Shown here: positions 1-12,621 of the stretch, piece by piece | Position numbering within the stretch: the first letter of the stretch is position 1 | Layout: each line of letters opens with the position of its first letter | Assembly: GCF_963259705.1 (NCBI RefSeq) | Contig: NC_081840.1 | Span: forward strand, 151,836,282 to 151,900,281 | Source of the DNA: Myotis daubentonii | Taxonomy: Eukaryota > Chordata > Mammalia > Chiroptera > Vespertilionidae | DNA: 64,000 nt | Direction of reading: 5' to 3' | The notes under the pieces: generated by a model | Told to the model about the DNA's origin: nothing | Seen by the model: only the letters and a program-made list of their open reading frames with translations | The model's database searches: none | Made by a program: the position numbers and the translations under genes

Positions 1-661
1 TCGCTGGAGGGAAGTAAACTGATCTGACCCAACGGCCCTTCCCCAGAACTAGGTGTGCACAGGGCACGATCCTGTGTGCTACTCAGTGAGCACGAACAGA
101 CTGAGCACTTACACTGTTTCCCAGCCTCAACCAGAACGCCACGGCCCCGTAGTTCCCTGCGGTCGGTCCCACCTACTGTTTAAGGGTGGCCACTCCGTTT
201 TGCCCATTTTTTTTAAATTCTTGATCCTCTGAGTTCTCAGTAACAGCAGTGTCCAGAGACAGCCAGGAGGCAAAACAAAACAAACAACAAGTCTTCAGGA
301 ATGCCGAGCAAAGGTTAGGGAGCTGGGCTTATCTGGCCACACCCAGCTTGTTGAAAAGCTCGAGACTGTCCAACAATGGAGCTGGCTTTTCTATGTCAGG
401 TTTCTGTCCTGCCCTAGGGTTTCTCCCTGTGCCCTGTGAGCTCTGTCCTCACACACAGCCCAGTGACCTGAGCTTCGCTCGGGGCCGCAGCCCGATGGGG
501 GAAGTATCTCCCGGACTCACACCGCCAATCGGAATATGTTTACAGTGAAAAAAGAAAGACAAAGGAGGGGGAACTCCATTCTGTGCTCCACAGGAATGAG
601 CTGGGAGGGCCCTGGCTTTGGAGACGGGTTTGGCCATGCCGGCACGTGGCCTTTCCTGAAA
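1..661. other. single-copy DNA, no gene seen
   Basis: There is a short T-rich run near 208-218. The open frames here are short, overlap on both strands and carry no recognisable domain. I see nothing else in it. Confidence 0.5.
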
Positions 662-835
662 TCCAGCGTGTGCCAGGCACCTACGCAGGTCCCTGCATCC
701 TCCCGGCGGCCCCGTGAGGCGGGCGCTGTCAGTGACCCCCTGCACAGACGAGGACACGGGCTCCCAGGGCGCACACAGGTGCGGAGCTGAGGTTCGTAGC
801 CAGCAGTAGGCTCAGAAGTCCATGCTCTTTGCTGC
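662..835 (+). repeat. MIR SINE fragment
   Basis: A degenerate MIR-like order of motifs is visible. A 'tgccaggcac' block comes first, then a 'gtgaggcgggcgctgt' block matching the MIR 'gtaggtactatt' region, then 'cagacgaggacacgg' in place of the usual 'cagatgaggaaactga', then a run resembling the MIR 3' part. MIR is an ancient tRNA-derived SINE shared by mammals. The assignment is by eye, and the ends are approximate. Confidence 0.55.
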
Positions 836-2281
836 TCTCCATCCGGGCCATCAGATGGCCTTCCAACAAAAAAGAAAATGGATGTCGAACATGAGGTATC
901 GTCTCGGTATGTTAATGTCCAGTGATCACGTCCTGCAGGAACCCTGCCTCAAGAGGGACCAAGGCCGAGAAGTGTGGGAGTCCGCGTCGCGTACTAAATG
1001 GCTGAGGACAGTCTCGGTGCGGAGAAGGGAAGGCTGGAGAGCTGTCCCATTCCCTGAGGTGCCACCGGGAGGGAGGAGCAGATGTGCTCTGAGCCGCTCA
1101 GTAGGAAAAGCAGAGACGGTCCGGGGAGCAGTGTGAGGCGGCCTGTGAGGCAGAATGCTGAGACGTGCACCTCGGAAGGCAGGGAAGGAGCCCCGGGGAC
1201 CAGCAGGCCCCTGCGCAGGCTCCTAACATCCTGGCTCAGCGGGAAGCCAAGACGGCAACACCAGGGGCCTGGAGGCGGCCACCCGGTGGGCACAGCTCTG
1301 GGCCCCAGATGCCTCACCACGAGGGTCCCAAGGGACCCCCATAGAGCCAGGACCCTGGCCTCATCCAGGGGCAGCCCCGGGTCCAGGTCCACGGGAAGGG
1401 AGTGCGCGGCAGCACTGAGTTATAGGACGGTATTTACACCATTTCGGAGAGTTTCCATTTCAGGAATATTCTTGTCATTAAATCGTTTCTTTATTATGCT
1501 TCTTCTAAGATTCTACACAGCGTCAGCCTTGTAAGTCACCTGGGCCAGCGAGAGCTGGGGAAATTGTCTGATAATCGTCTCAACAAATTCTGTTATGATT
1601 TCCGTTGCTGTCTTTTTCTTTCAATTCTGGCGCGTTCCCTCCACCGTCCCGCTTCCCCCACGGGAAGGAGGCACTCTCTGTGAGACATGCCAGAAAACAG
1701 AGGGACACACACAACTCGCAGATGCCAGAACCTAGAGCCGCGTCTCCCCGGCAGCCGGGCTGACAGGCAGCGAGCAGCCCGCCCTGAAGTCCTGGAGGGG
1801 ACGCCGCGCCTTTCACGGGCTGGTGCTGCTCTGTCCTTCCCGGGGCTTCTCACCTTGCCCCCAGGACAGCGAGACAGGTGCAAGGAGACAAGACAGGGGT
1901 CGCTCACCTGGAGAAAGGAGTGTGAAATCGCGGGGCTGATTTAATTACATGCCTGATGGAGTCCCCGCATGTCCTCCTCACCCCAGATATTCCCTGCACG
2001 GCCGTGAGGACCACAGCAGGTTACGAAGGTCAGATTCCGCTTGGAGCAGCACTCAAGAAGAGATGGGCGGAAAACACCACCCCTCCGCACGGCCCCTGTG
2101 CTCCTGGACCCCGAGTGTGGGGCTCAGATGGCACATCGAAAGGTGAAGTGCCCCGGGGCGATCCCCGCTCCCTGTCACCCCTGCCTGGGTCTCACATGCC
2201 TCGGGCTCAGGGCAAGCCAGGAGGAGGGGACCAGCTCAGCTAGCTCTGGAAAGCCTGCCCTGCAGGAGCGTGGGATGTACT
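836..2281. other. GC-rich stretch without a gene
   Basis: This stretch is fairly GC-rich with scattered CpGs. Several 80-150-codon open frames overlap on both strands, as expected by chance in GC-rich DNA. None shows a recognisable domain, and no exon could be defended. I did not see a dense CpG island. Confidence 0.4.
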
Positions 2282-2289
2282 CCGTCTAG

Positions 2290-2481
2290 CAGCGGTTCTC
2301 AACCTGTGGGTCGCGAACAATGAAAATACATCCTGTATGTCATATATTTACATTACGATTCATAACAGTAGCAAAATTACAGTTATGAAGTGGCAACGAA
2401 AATAATTTTATGGTTGGGGGTCACCACAACATGAAGAACTGTATTAAAGGGTCGTGGCATTAGGAAGGTTGAGAACCACTG
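2290..2481 (-). mobile_element. URR1/SPIN-like hAT MITE, internally deleted
   Basis: The 5' end reads cagcggttctcaacct and the 3' end aggttgagaaccactg, a near-perfect 16-bp terminal inverted repeat (TIR). The interior matches the copies at 14662, 21913 and 36852, but the block next to the left TIR holding the paired 'ggtcgttcgaccc' motifs is deleted. The element has no coding capacity. The left flank is ccgtctag, yet the equivalent acgtctac lies about 9 bp beyond the right end, after a short local duplication, so the target duplication is not clean. Orientation is set relative to the 36852 copy. Confidence 0.8.
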
Positions 2482-5400
2482 GGTCACGGACGTCTACAGG
2501 GTCACGGACAAGAAGCAGGCGGACCAGTGCAGGAATCAGAGCAGGGAGGGCTGACAGGGACATCAGCTCGGGGAGGAGGGGTCTTGCTGCAGGGAGAAGG
2601 AACAGCGCAGCCGGAGGCGAGGCCGCTGGCAGGGAGGCGTGCGCCCAGGGGATCTGGGAGTGGGTTTGGAGGTCACCCCCAGGCAGTGTGAAAACACCCT
2701 GCTTTCCTCCAGCTCCACAGCTTATGGTGTCACATCTGTGGATTCACTTCAGTTTTACAAACTCTGAAGCTTCCAGGCCTGTGAACCCACTTCCAGGGGA
2801 GGAAACCTGCCCGGGGTGCAGGTGACATGTCTTACACGGGGCGAAGGCTGGAGGAACACCCGGGGCTTGTCCCCAGGTGGAGGGCACGGAAGGAGGACGG
2901 ACGCGGCTCACAACGCCAGCTCTGCGTGGGAGCCAGGCCAACTCTGCTCAGACACCTGGCCCTCCCCTGTTCCCAAGGCCGGAAGGACCCGGCTCCCAGC
3001 TCTGCCTGCCCTCAGCCAGCTCCGGGGCCTCCCCCTGCCGGCCTCTCCCCCGAGAACCCGGAACCGCAAGGCTGCCTTTCCTGGGAGCATCGCATGTCAC
3101 GTTCTCAAATGTAAGCGAGTCCATCAACGCTGTGTGGTTTACGGTCTCCCCCAATGCTGTCTTGCACGACCGAGACTCTTTACTAATGAAAATAAAACGG
3201 GGGACCGGGAGGGCAGCACGGATTGAAGCAGGGAGCTGTCCCCTCGCTTTCTGACGTCTGCTCCAGGCCCGATTGATGTCATATGTGGACTCAGGCTCCT
3301 CCAAAATAAGCTCCAATTCCTATCAAAACAAACCACCACCCGGAACCCACAGGCCCTAAGCGATCAGTAAGAATTAGCATCTCACTTCCCTCGGAGCAGT
3401 GCCTCCCACATCCACGTCATTTCTGCCACGTCCGCGCCTGCCATGCACGTGTTCACGTCCCCTTTGCATCTGTGGTTCCCATGTGGCAGGTCACGACCCC
3501 CTGAGGAGGGTTGGTTCCTGTTTCCCTGGGTTGTCTCAGAGCAGATTTCCGGGTGGTGCCTCCCAAGACCTCTAGATTCTCGTGTAACAGGTGCTGGGCC
3601 CACGTCGCTGCTCCTCTTCCGAAGCAGCCCAGGAGTCCAATAGGCTGGCCCAGACCCACAGCTCCTCACGACATCACAGCTGCCAGGCACTGTCTGCAGC
3701 CTCCTTCCACCTCGGGGCTCAAGGCACCCCTCCTCCAGTGGTACCCCACACTCATGCCTCCCTAGCTGTAGAGGAAGCTCACACAGGAAAGAACTAGGAT
3801 ACTGCTTCCCATTCACACGAGAGGCAGTGCTGTGCAAAGTGGACACCAAATGCAATTATTAGCAAATACCCTGAGAAGATACCTATGACCTTGCTTCATT
3901 AGCAAACAATAAATCCTGATGGAGTCATTCATTCACTCACTTACTCACTCAGCCATCACTGACGGTACGGCACCCTCGACGCGGGAGGCCTCTGGGATGC
4001 ATTAGGATTCAAAGGCAAAACAACAAGGCTCTCGGCCTCTAAGTGTTAAGTCTGCGAAAGGACAACTATTTGTTTGGCACCACCACCACCCGCCTCAAAT
4101 AAAACCCCACACGCCTTGCAGCGTGCCCAGTGCTCCAGCAGAAGCAGGGACTGGCCGGGGGAAGAGGGACCAGCATCTGCAGGCTCCAGCACAGGGGGGC
4201 ATCGAGATGCACCTGGAAAGTAATGCAGAGAAGGTGCACACGCGGAGCAGGACTGCTCCCCACGTACGACTGCGGGGGGAGTGCTGTGAGCTACCTTCTA
4301 GAAGCTTCCGTGGGAATCCAGCGGAGGGCGGTGAGTCCAGTCTCGCCTTTCCCTCTATCTTTAGGCCCTTTATCTCCCACATTCTCCTGAAACCGTGGTC
4401 ACAGTCTAACTTGAGAGCATTTATCCTTAAACCCAATGTTCTCTCTATTTTAGTTTCCACTCATGTCTTCCATCCCATTTCTTCCCCCATCGAGCTCACT
4501 GAAAGGTATGTTTCCCAGTCGGCATCACAAACTTTCTTCCCGTCCTCATGATGTTTTTCATTAAGATTCTGGAACATTTTATACCTGAAACCAGTTAGCA
4601 ACTCAGTGACTGCTTAGGGCTGGCCCACCTGAACAAGTCGGCAGGGAGGGCGAGCTGGAGGGGTTTCTCTGGAGCTCAGGAGGCAAACGCAGGCTCAGGA
4701 GGCCTGGGGCACACACAGGCCAAGAGGAAGGAAACGTGATTTCCACAGCGGCCAAAGATCCATCTAACCGGGTCCCGGGGTCAGTAGGCACGGGGACTGC
4801 GTGCGGAGCGGGACTGGCCCCACACCCAGTCCAGGGGGTGCTGCAGAGAGGTGCACCGGGGAGCCAGGCACACCCACAGCTGAGCCTCAGGACCAGCTCC
4901 TGCCACTGCCAGGGCCACACGCCCCTGCCGCACGCCCACTTCTCACAGGCCCGTTCTGCACCTTTAAGTCCCTTTCCAAAAGCGGGTCTTTTATCCTTTA
5001 TGCGCCTGGCCCAATGCTTCCCCATTCTTACCTTCACTATTACATTCATTTTCAATAGCCAACCATTTTTATCAGATATGCAACGTAATTAAAGAAACAA
5101 GCATAAATGGGAGGTACGGATAACGCACTGCCTCGCTTCTTTGCAGTCACTTCCGTGACCCCCCCCCTCATTCCTCCTAGAAGTTCTCACACGTCCCACT
5201 CCCCTGGCTGCCCCCACACAAAGAGGAACTGAGGCCTTGTGAGGGGAGGGCGCATCCTGGACACACCATCCTGGACAGGAACCTCGCCCCAGTCAAGCCT
5301 TCGAGTGAGTACAGCCTGGCGGACCCTGAGCCAGAACCTTCAGCAAAGCTGCCCCTGAACCTGCAACCACAGAAACTGTACAATGATAAATATTCAGTGA

Positions 5401-5740
5401 TTTAGGCCACCAGTCCAGGGTAATCTGCCAGCAATGGTAGAAAATAACCTGGCTGCCAGGCCTGCATGACCCACCTCTGCCTATCTCTCGGGTCCCACCA
5501 AAGCCACTCGGCGGTTCTCTACAAACCAGCCACACTGCCCCCTGTCAGTACTGCAAAGAATGCCAGAGTTTTTTCACAGAATGTTTTTTAAATGAGTAAA
5601 TGTTCACAATATAATGTAAAGTGAAAAACAACGACATGCAAAGTATGGTCCAGTATAGGGAGGTACACTTAGGTGCGTGCATGAATTCACCAAATGTTGA
5701 CAGGTATATTTGGGTGTCCCCTCTACCAGGACGGGGTTGA
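2482..5740. other. single-copy DNA, no gene seen
   Basis: 'gggtcacgga' occurs twice in tandem at about 2481-2510. An 'attc/actc'-rich run at 3921-3955 followed by diffuse mammalian-repeat-like sequence may be an ancient L2/MIR relic. Open frames of 100-157 codons overlap on both strands without domains. I found no gene. Confidence 0.4.
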
Positions 5741-5748
5741 CCCCCCCC

Positions 5749-5751
<3 letters not shown>

Positions 5752-5795
<44 letters not shown>
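5752..5795. repeat. (CA)n microsatellite
   Basis: About 22 uninterrupted CA dinucleotides follow a C run at 5741-5749. The valine-cysteine and threonine-histidine open frames across it are artefacts of the repeat. Confidence 0.97.
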
Positions 5796-5797
<2 letters not shown>

Positions 5798-6260
5798 GCC
5801 TCTCGGGACCCTGGCTGCGCCTTCTCCCCATCATGTTTCCAGCACCCAACAGAAAATGGTGATAAAAATTCTTTAAACCAAGCCTTACTAGTGCTTACAT
5901 TTGAAAAACTGTTACTCAACCTGATTCTGGCATTTTTACCAGAGAGCTTGCAATTAAGTGGGTCTTTTGTTCACCCTGCAGTACTTCTCAATGTTTGGTA
6001 GAAAAGTCGCCAAAGTTCCCAGTGGGTTCAGGCCGAGAGACCTGAAACCACTGGCGCTCTGACAGGAGGCACCAAACCCCAGACGAGGTGTATTTCCAAC
6101 TCCAGATTGAAACACAAAACAACATGCAAGAGTAGCTCACGAACTAGTTCAACTCCCTGCATTTCTGTAGTAACCAGGCCCTTTCCCTCGGGTTTCACAT
6201 CCAAGTGTTGGAAAGGACCAGCTGGAAAGTGCCAAAGCTGGGCCTCTGTTACAGTGTGAG
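5796..6260. other. single-copy DNA, no gene seen
   Basis: Nothing recognisable lies between the CA repeat and the GA-rich tract. Confidence 0.4.
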
Positions 6261-6430
6261 GGATGGGGAGAGAGAGAGAGGGAGAGAGAAAGGGGAGGGG
6301 GAGAAACAGATACACAGGGGGAGGGGAGAGAAACAGAGAGAGAGAGACAGGGAGAGAGAAGAGGGGAGGGGAGAGAAACAGATACACAGGGTGAGGGGAG
6401 AGAAAGAGACAGAGAACCGAGACAGGGAAA
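6261..6430. repeat. GA-rich low-complexity tract with 72-bp duplication
   Basis: The strand is almost pure purine. The segment 'gaaacagatacacaggg' occurs at 6303 and again at 6375, which gives a 72-bp tandem period on top of (GA)n and GGGA runs. It is a minisatellite-like purine tract. The two open frames through it are compositional artefacts. Confidence 0.85.
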
Positions 6431-8794
6431 ATCCTAGGGGTGGGGTATAGTGGGACCCTGCCCAGTGACGCTGTGGCGACTGACAGGTGGCATCCCAGCA
6501 CAGCTGTATTACTGTGCTGACACACGACAGAGCTAGAGCAATGAAAATGCCGAGAGAGAGGAGGTGCAGAGCCAACTGTGTGCAGACTAGGATGGTTTCC
6601 TCATGGAGTTTTCTATCATTTGTAAAGGTCATGCATTTTGTTGCCAGGCACAGGTACCAAAATACTAAATGTAACAGACACGAGACTGCATATGAGACTC
6701 AGTCCTGGCCAGCGCACAGTCACACTGCTCACCTCACAGTAGAAATTCCTGTCCCGCGTCACCTCAGGAAAGAAACAGGTCCAGAGACGTTCCTAAAAGC
6801 CCACACCCTCAACTTATTCTTCACTTGCAAAGAGAAGACCTCAGCCATCTGCATCAGTAATTTAGCCAATTACCCTCTCAGAATTGTAGTCAACTCTGAA
6901 TCTAAGAGTCTGATTATCCAGAAATACATATAAAGGAAGATATAATTACATGACCACAAACTACCGAACTAAATGCTATGCTGATTTGCATGAGGTTTTT
7001 TTGTTTTGTTCTGTTTTTACTATTTCAGGTGTCTGTAATTTCAAGGACCTGAACTGTGGCAGCCTTCTTATAAGAAATGCCATTTCTGTCCAAGGACACC
7101 TTAGGCCCCTCTGCCAAGGGCCACGCTGCCAGGGTGGGTGGTGAAGGGTGGCAGCAGCTGGGTCGACAGAGGGCTCAGGACTGGGACCATGCAGCAACGT
7201 GACAGTAAGAAAGGAGGGAACACCGATCCGTACCCTCAGGCCAGTACCGTCTGCCACTAGGAACAGGGAAGAGAGGAACTGCATTGGATGCTACAAACCA
7301 GGCGAAGAAATCTTTCCTGCTCTCTCAAAGCAAGACTCCATCATCACTGATCCCTCAGCCATCTGTCTGCACCCACCCCAGGGCCAGACCAAACAGCATG
7401 ACAGTTTCCACCACAAATTATGAAGGTGGTCACTCACGTATAAAGTGTGACCTGCCTGACGTGGGGACTGTTGGCATGTCCCGACTTACAAGTAAGATCT
7501 GAAGGTATCAAATGTCTGCGTGTAAATCACACCCACCACTGGACGACAATGGGAAGTGGCAAATGCTAATCTCCCGAAATAAACTAGTTCTTCAGCGTGA
7601 CGTTCAAGAGAATCTCCTTCTCCAGCTATTTAGAACACTGGGGTAAAAAACTAATGTTTTGTGGAATGTCCCTTATGTGAACTTCTTGTTTTATACTTAA
7701 TTTCAAAGTTCTCAGGAGTTAGTTTGGCTTTTTACAAAAACATGTATGGAGTGTTTCTTCTAGATACCCTTTACGGAAGGTCTCCAAGGCAGTATTTCCC
7801 TATGAAGCAGTTTTTCCCCATCCTTCTATTAGTTACACTATTTCAAAAGTGAGTGTTCCTCACACACAACACAACATGCAGAAAGCACAGTCAGACACAC
7901 ACGTGCATGTAGAAATCCTCGACTCATAATCAGTCGCGATCACAAGCCAACAAAAACAGGCCAGCCTACTAAAACACAGCCCGCGTGCACACAGAGGTCC
8001 CAGAAAACACGCAATTTCTCCTTTTCTTAAAATAACCAGGCCATTCACTAATTCGTTTGTCAATATTTACTGACACCGCCATGAATCGGGCAATGTTTAC
8101 AGGGCAGAGAGGCAAGCTCTCAGAGAGGAAGGAAGGAAGGATGCGGAAGAGGGAGGAGATACAAGCAGACAATAAGAGATCAACACTGACATCTGCTAGG
8201 AATTAAGGTAAGTGGCGCCCCGGGAGAGACCCCCTTAGAACAAGACCCCCAAGGACACTCAGAGTTGCAGAAATTTTCATGAAAAGCGCCTCGAGATTCA
8301 GATGCGGGGCACAGAGGACGCAGGAGCCAACGTGAGGCTGGCATCAGTCTGGCCTGGGCATGGGGCCAGTACACCGCTGTTAACCTGTCACCAGCCCACC
8401 TCGGACTCTCCGTCACCAGGTAAGGAAAGGTCAGGTCCCTGCAACATGAGTCTATTACCTGAAAGTGGGGTTCTGATAAGGCGGGTACAAACTAATGTTT
8501 CAGACGCCGGTGTATCAGATACCTATGTGAATGACAAGAATACTGTCACATCGTTTCCAGCTCTGAAACTATGAAATGTTTCTCTACCGACCAAAGATGC
8601 CTTCTACAGACGCATTTCCAAATAAAGAATTCCATTGGAATGCAAAGACAGGGCCCGAAATCTACCTGTTTCTGTAAATATTTTCTAAGGTAGTTGAGGC
8701 AACACTGGAACAAACTAATGAAAAATCTCATTTAATCCACTCAGCCAGTGAGCAGTTTAGGCCCTTGTCGACGATGTACCGGGAAGACTCTTTG
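6431..8794. other. single-copy DNA, no gene seen
   Basis: Mixed-composition DNA. Around 8045-8130 there is faint similarity to an ancient mammalian interspersed repeat ('ttgtcaatatttactgac'), too weak to name. There is a short (GGAA)n run near 8131-8143. No gene was seen. Confidence 0.35.
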
Positions 8795-8960
8795 AGAAGG
8801 AGACAGAGGCCCCGCTCTATGACCCTGAAGCAGTCACTTACCTGTCTTCCATTTCCTCCTTGCAAAGAGGAGAGCCAGGCAGTGGGACAAGACCAGTGAT
8901 GTCCAACAAAGCCTGAAAGGGACTCTCAAAGTTTTGAAAGTGATGGGAACTGCAGATCTG
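8795..8960 (-). repeat. MIR SINE fragment (degenerate)
   Basis: Read on this strand, the order 'gaccctgaagcagtcacttacctg' then 'ccatttcctccttgcaaagagga' corresponds to the reverse complement of the MIR core: a 'gaccttgggcaagtcac' block, then 'cctcatctgtaaaatgg'. Similarity is modest and the ends are uncertain. Confidence 0.45.
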
Positions 8961-11152
8961 CATCTATGCGACCACACAGCTCATGAACAGTGAAATGTCT
9001 CCTTTCTTTAGAACTGCATCAACGTGGTGTAGTAACGCCGCTACCTTCCGCGCTGATCAGAAGTTCCGAGGCAGACATGTGTCTTAGGTGAATGACTTTA
9101 ATCATGAGAAAAGTGCCTGGGCTCTTGGTCCCGGACCAAGAAAAACACTGGGATGATGTGTAACTGGGAAAACAGCCGGGCCTATAACGTCTGACCTTTA
9201 GGGAGAACCTTGGAGGAAAGGACAGGGAAAGGCAGCAGTAGACTCAAAGCAAGTACTGCATCTCCTGCTTAAAGGTAGTCGGCGCAGAAGAGCATGCCAC
9301 CCCAAAACACAACTGCAGGGGTTCCGGACGCGCCACCCCAAAATGTGTACTTACACCACGTTAGTGTATTCATTATTTTGAGCTGAAGGCATCTGAAAAT
9401 CAGCAGAAAGGCTTTCTCTGAACTCCCCTCATCTGCCTAAACACAGACAATCCCAAAGCAACTCAGGTGGCACTCCCCTCCCAGAAGTTTCACCAACCAG
9501 GACAGCCTGCTGTCACAGGAGAGGAGGCTCAGCATGGACACCACACCCAGACAGCTGGTCACGAACGACCGTACCTCCCATCTGTTCTTCTGAGGACCCA
9601 GTCATCTCTGCTAAACCACGGACGCCCCTGAGAGGCCCGCGCCCCTCCTCCCTGCCCACACAGGCTGGCATTTCAGCCTGAGTTCTAGGCCCCACAAGGA
9701 GTCAGTCAGTCAGCTTTCCCTGGGCATCTCCCATGTGCACGGGAGGCACACATGTTTGCAAACTTCTGTTTGTTTTTTTCTTGTGAAATCTGTCTTTTAT
9801 TACAGGGGTCTCAGCGCAGTACTCAGCAGGGCTGAGGTAAAATTACAGAGTCAGCCACAAGAATTTTTGTATTTTTAACTCAAGAAGGAACATGTTAGAC
9901 CACAACAAGTGCTACTGCCCTGCAGCCCCAAATTCTTCAACCCCCCGACAGGCCGGGTGAACTGGCGTCATTCTTTGTGTTAACAACAAAGACTAGAAAC
10001 CCCACACGAGCCCCTGCGCATGTGGCAGCGGCCGGGGGACCGATTCCTTTCTGCAATTCGGGGACAGTCCCGACTGGGACAGCCCAGGTGACTCAGGACT
10101 GCCCGGGAAGAGGCTCACAGGCCTCCCCCCGGCATCCCTAAGCCCCCTGCGTGCCTGCGTGCTCAGCTCGCACCTTCTACAGGTGACCAAGTGTGGCCGC
10201 AGTCCCCGCGGAGCTGGGAGCCAGGCAGGCCACGTGGAAATCTGCCCATAGCAGGGGAATAACAACTCCTTCAACCAATGAGTCCGTTAACTTGAGTCAC
10301 GGAAAACTGGAGGCTGTCCTTTCTGCCTTTGACCGAAGCCCCCTCCACGTTCTCTCCTGGCCCCACCCAGCACTCAGGGCTGCCCGGGAGCCTGAAGCAA
10401 AGCTTCCTGGGAATCAGGCACTGATGGTTTTAGAAGCTGACAGTTACACTAAAAGGAGCCGTACAGACCACGCGGTTACGGAGCTCCTACTGCATCCATG
10501 GCACAGGCGAGGGCTTCCTTAAGACCAACAACGGGGTCTTAAGGATCCGGGGGCACAAGGAAGCCACAGAGGGAGCAGGACCAAGCGGAATTCAGGGGAG
10601 GCGGGGAGACTGGAGGACACAGCCAGAAACTGGCGACAAACAGAAACAAAAACCCCAGGGACATGCGAGCCCTGTAAACACTGATCTTTAAAGGAGAATA
10701 CCTCACTGTTAATTAAGAGTCAATCAAGATGGAAGTTCTCCAACCACTTCACAGATCAGCACGCAGGCTTCTCGGGTGTCCTCCTCCCTGGCAGCACACC
10801 CGTGAGTCAGTCTCACTGAAGACGTCCCTGAAACGCCACTGGTCCTCCGCTGACTTCAAAGCACACTCTTCCCCGGCTGTAGACTCCGTAATTGACATGC
10901 TTGAAAACCCACTGACTTCCCAAGTGAGCAGCTAATTTAAGAAAATATTAATTACCACATGGCACTGTCAACAACAAATCACTTCCTGGTGTTTTCCCAT
11001 GCGTGTTCTTTTTCTTGGAGGTGCGGGAGCCTCAAACTGGATAGGGGGAGTCCATGATCGCTCTGGACAGAGCCTCGTGGAATAGAACCAGTGGTCAGCT
11101 CTGGTGGGGGGGAAACAAGATGTTCTCACATATGCGCACAAGTGTGTACATT
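8961..11152. other. single-copy DNA, no gene seen
   Basis: I see no exon-like open frame and no young repeat. The sequence around 9690-9750 and 10470-10500 has faint MIR-like wording, not enough to call. Confidence 0.35.
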
Positions 11153-11173
11153 CACACACACACACACACACAC

Positions 11174-11211
<38 letters not shown>
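11153..11211. repeat. (CA)n microsatellite
   Basis: A CA repeat broken once by 'tacatac' near 11176-11182. It underlies three overlapping artefactual open frames. Confidence 0.95.
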
Positions 11212-11213
<2 letters not shown>

Positions 11214-12358
11214 ACGTCTACTGGTAGACCTGCACCTGGTAGGGCTTCTCTTTCCAAAATCCAAGAAAACAGCTCCCAAACTCACTCAACATCGCAGCAT
11301 ATTTGACTAAGTGTTTTGTTATCTTTGTCTTTGCTTCTGCAGTCTATCCCTCCAACAATCTCAATGGGAGTCTCCGACGCAGGGAGGACGAGTTGGTGGT
11401 CTGGCTTCTACTTTCAGCTCCCTGGCTCCAGGCCCCCAAGCAGCAGCTCAGCTCCTGAGTCCTTGGACTCATGCCAGACTGGAAGGCCACCTCCCCAGTC
11501 ATGTGACCACACACCTGCCTTTGGTTCCTTCTACAGACTATCTGCTGGGAAAGGGGACTTGTGTTCCAGGGATAAGAAGAGGTTCCCCTAAGACAGGCTC
11601 CTAGCCACTGTGAAAGCACCGACCTCTGAAGTGAACCAACACTCTTCCTCCTCAGAGACGACCTCCTTTGTTCCAGTCTAGACGTAATCCAGACTTCCTG
11701 CACAACATCCCCAACGTGGGAGCCGCTTCCGGCTCAGCAGCCACCATGACTGAGGCCTCGGCGGTGCCCCTTGCTGCCGGGTGCAGACCTGCTCAGGTGC
11801 AGGTCCTGTGCTGTTTCTAACAACTGCTTTTATTGGGCTGCAGGCCAAGGAACCAGATCATCAAGATTGCTATAATTCTAAAATAATCAATAAGCTGGAA
11901 GTATGGTTCAAAAGGACCTCTCTTTCATCAAAAGCATTAGGTTGCACCGTATGAAACTGGCTTCATCTTTTGTTACACAAAAGTCTTTTTTGCTTTCCCA
12001 AGGTTTTCAATAATGATTCTAACAGATACGGTCCCCAAGTACAAAAAGGCTACTTCCACATGTTAAAGCATGTATACAGAGGCATCCACATGAAAGAATT
12101 TCCCTGCTCACCAACATCAAGATAAACTTCAAAATTAATAATTTTCCTGCCCAGAAAATTGAGCTCCCTTGAGAACTCATGCAACAAATGTGCTCTTGAC
12201 GAAGTTGCAAAGGAATATTGTTGTAAGTGAATCATGATTTTAAGAACAAAGGCTCACTTTTTAAAGAAAGAAATCATGTGATTTATCTTTTTTATCATTT
12301 CAGTTTCATATATCTGAAACATTAGGAGACTAGTGAGGAGACTACCTGGTAACTTATA
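11212..12358. other. single-copy DNA, no gene seen
   Basis: The sequence becomes AT-rich from about 11870 on. Open frames of about 90-119 codons at 11311-11703 overlap on both strands and have no domain. Confidence 0.35.
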
Positions 12359-12370
12359 AAATCTCTACCT

Positions 12371-12522
12371 GCCCGGCCAGCACGGCTCAGTGGTTGAGCG
12401 TCAACCTATGAACCAGGAGGCAATGGTTCGATTCCTGATCAGGGCACATGCCCAGGTTGTGAGCTCAATCCCCAGTAGGGGGCATCCAGGAGGCAGCTGA
12501 CCAATGGTACTCTCATCATTGA

Positions 12523-12562
<40 letters not shown>

Positions 12563-12611
12563 CCCCCCCTTCCTCTCTGAAATCAATAAAAACAAGTTTT
12601 TTTAAAAAAAA
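12371..12611 (+). mobile_element. Ves SINE (bat tRNA-derived)
   Basis: The head gcccggccagcacggctcag carries an A box one change from tggctcagtgg and an intact B box, ggttcgattcc at 12425. A polypyrimidine zone expanded to (TC)n follows at about 12528-12560, then 'aaatcaataaaaac' and an A-rich tail. The target duplication atctctacct flanks it at 12361-12370 and 12612-12621. Ves has no coding capacity and is moved by LINE-1. The reverse-strand open frames across (TC)n are artefacts. Confidence 0.95.
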
Positions 12612-12621
12612 ATCTCTACCT

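Noticed and set aside
836..2281. Possible CpG-island promoter
   Set aside because: CpGs are present but not dense, and no exon, start site or conserved promoter layout could be recognised.
6028..6632. Two Ser/Leu/Pro-rich minus-strand frames of 127 and 165 codons
   Set aside because: They are translations of the reverse of the GA-rich tract.
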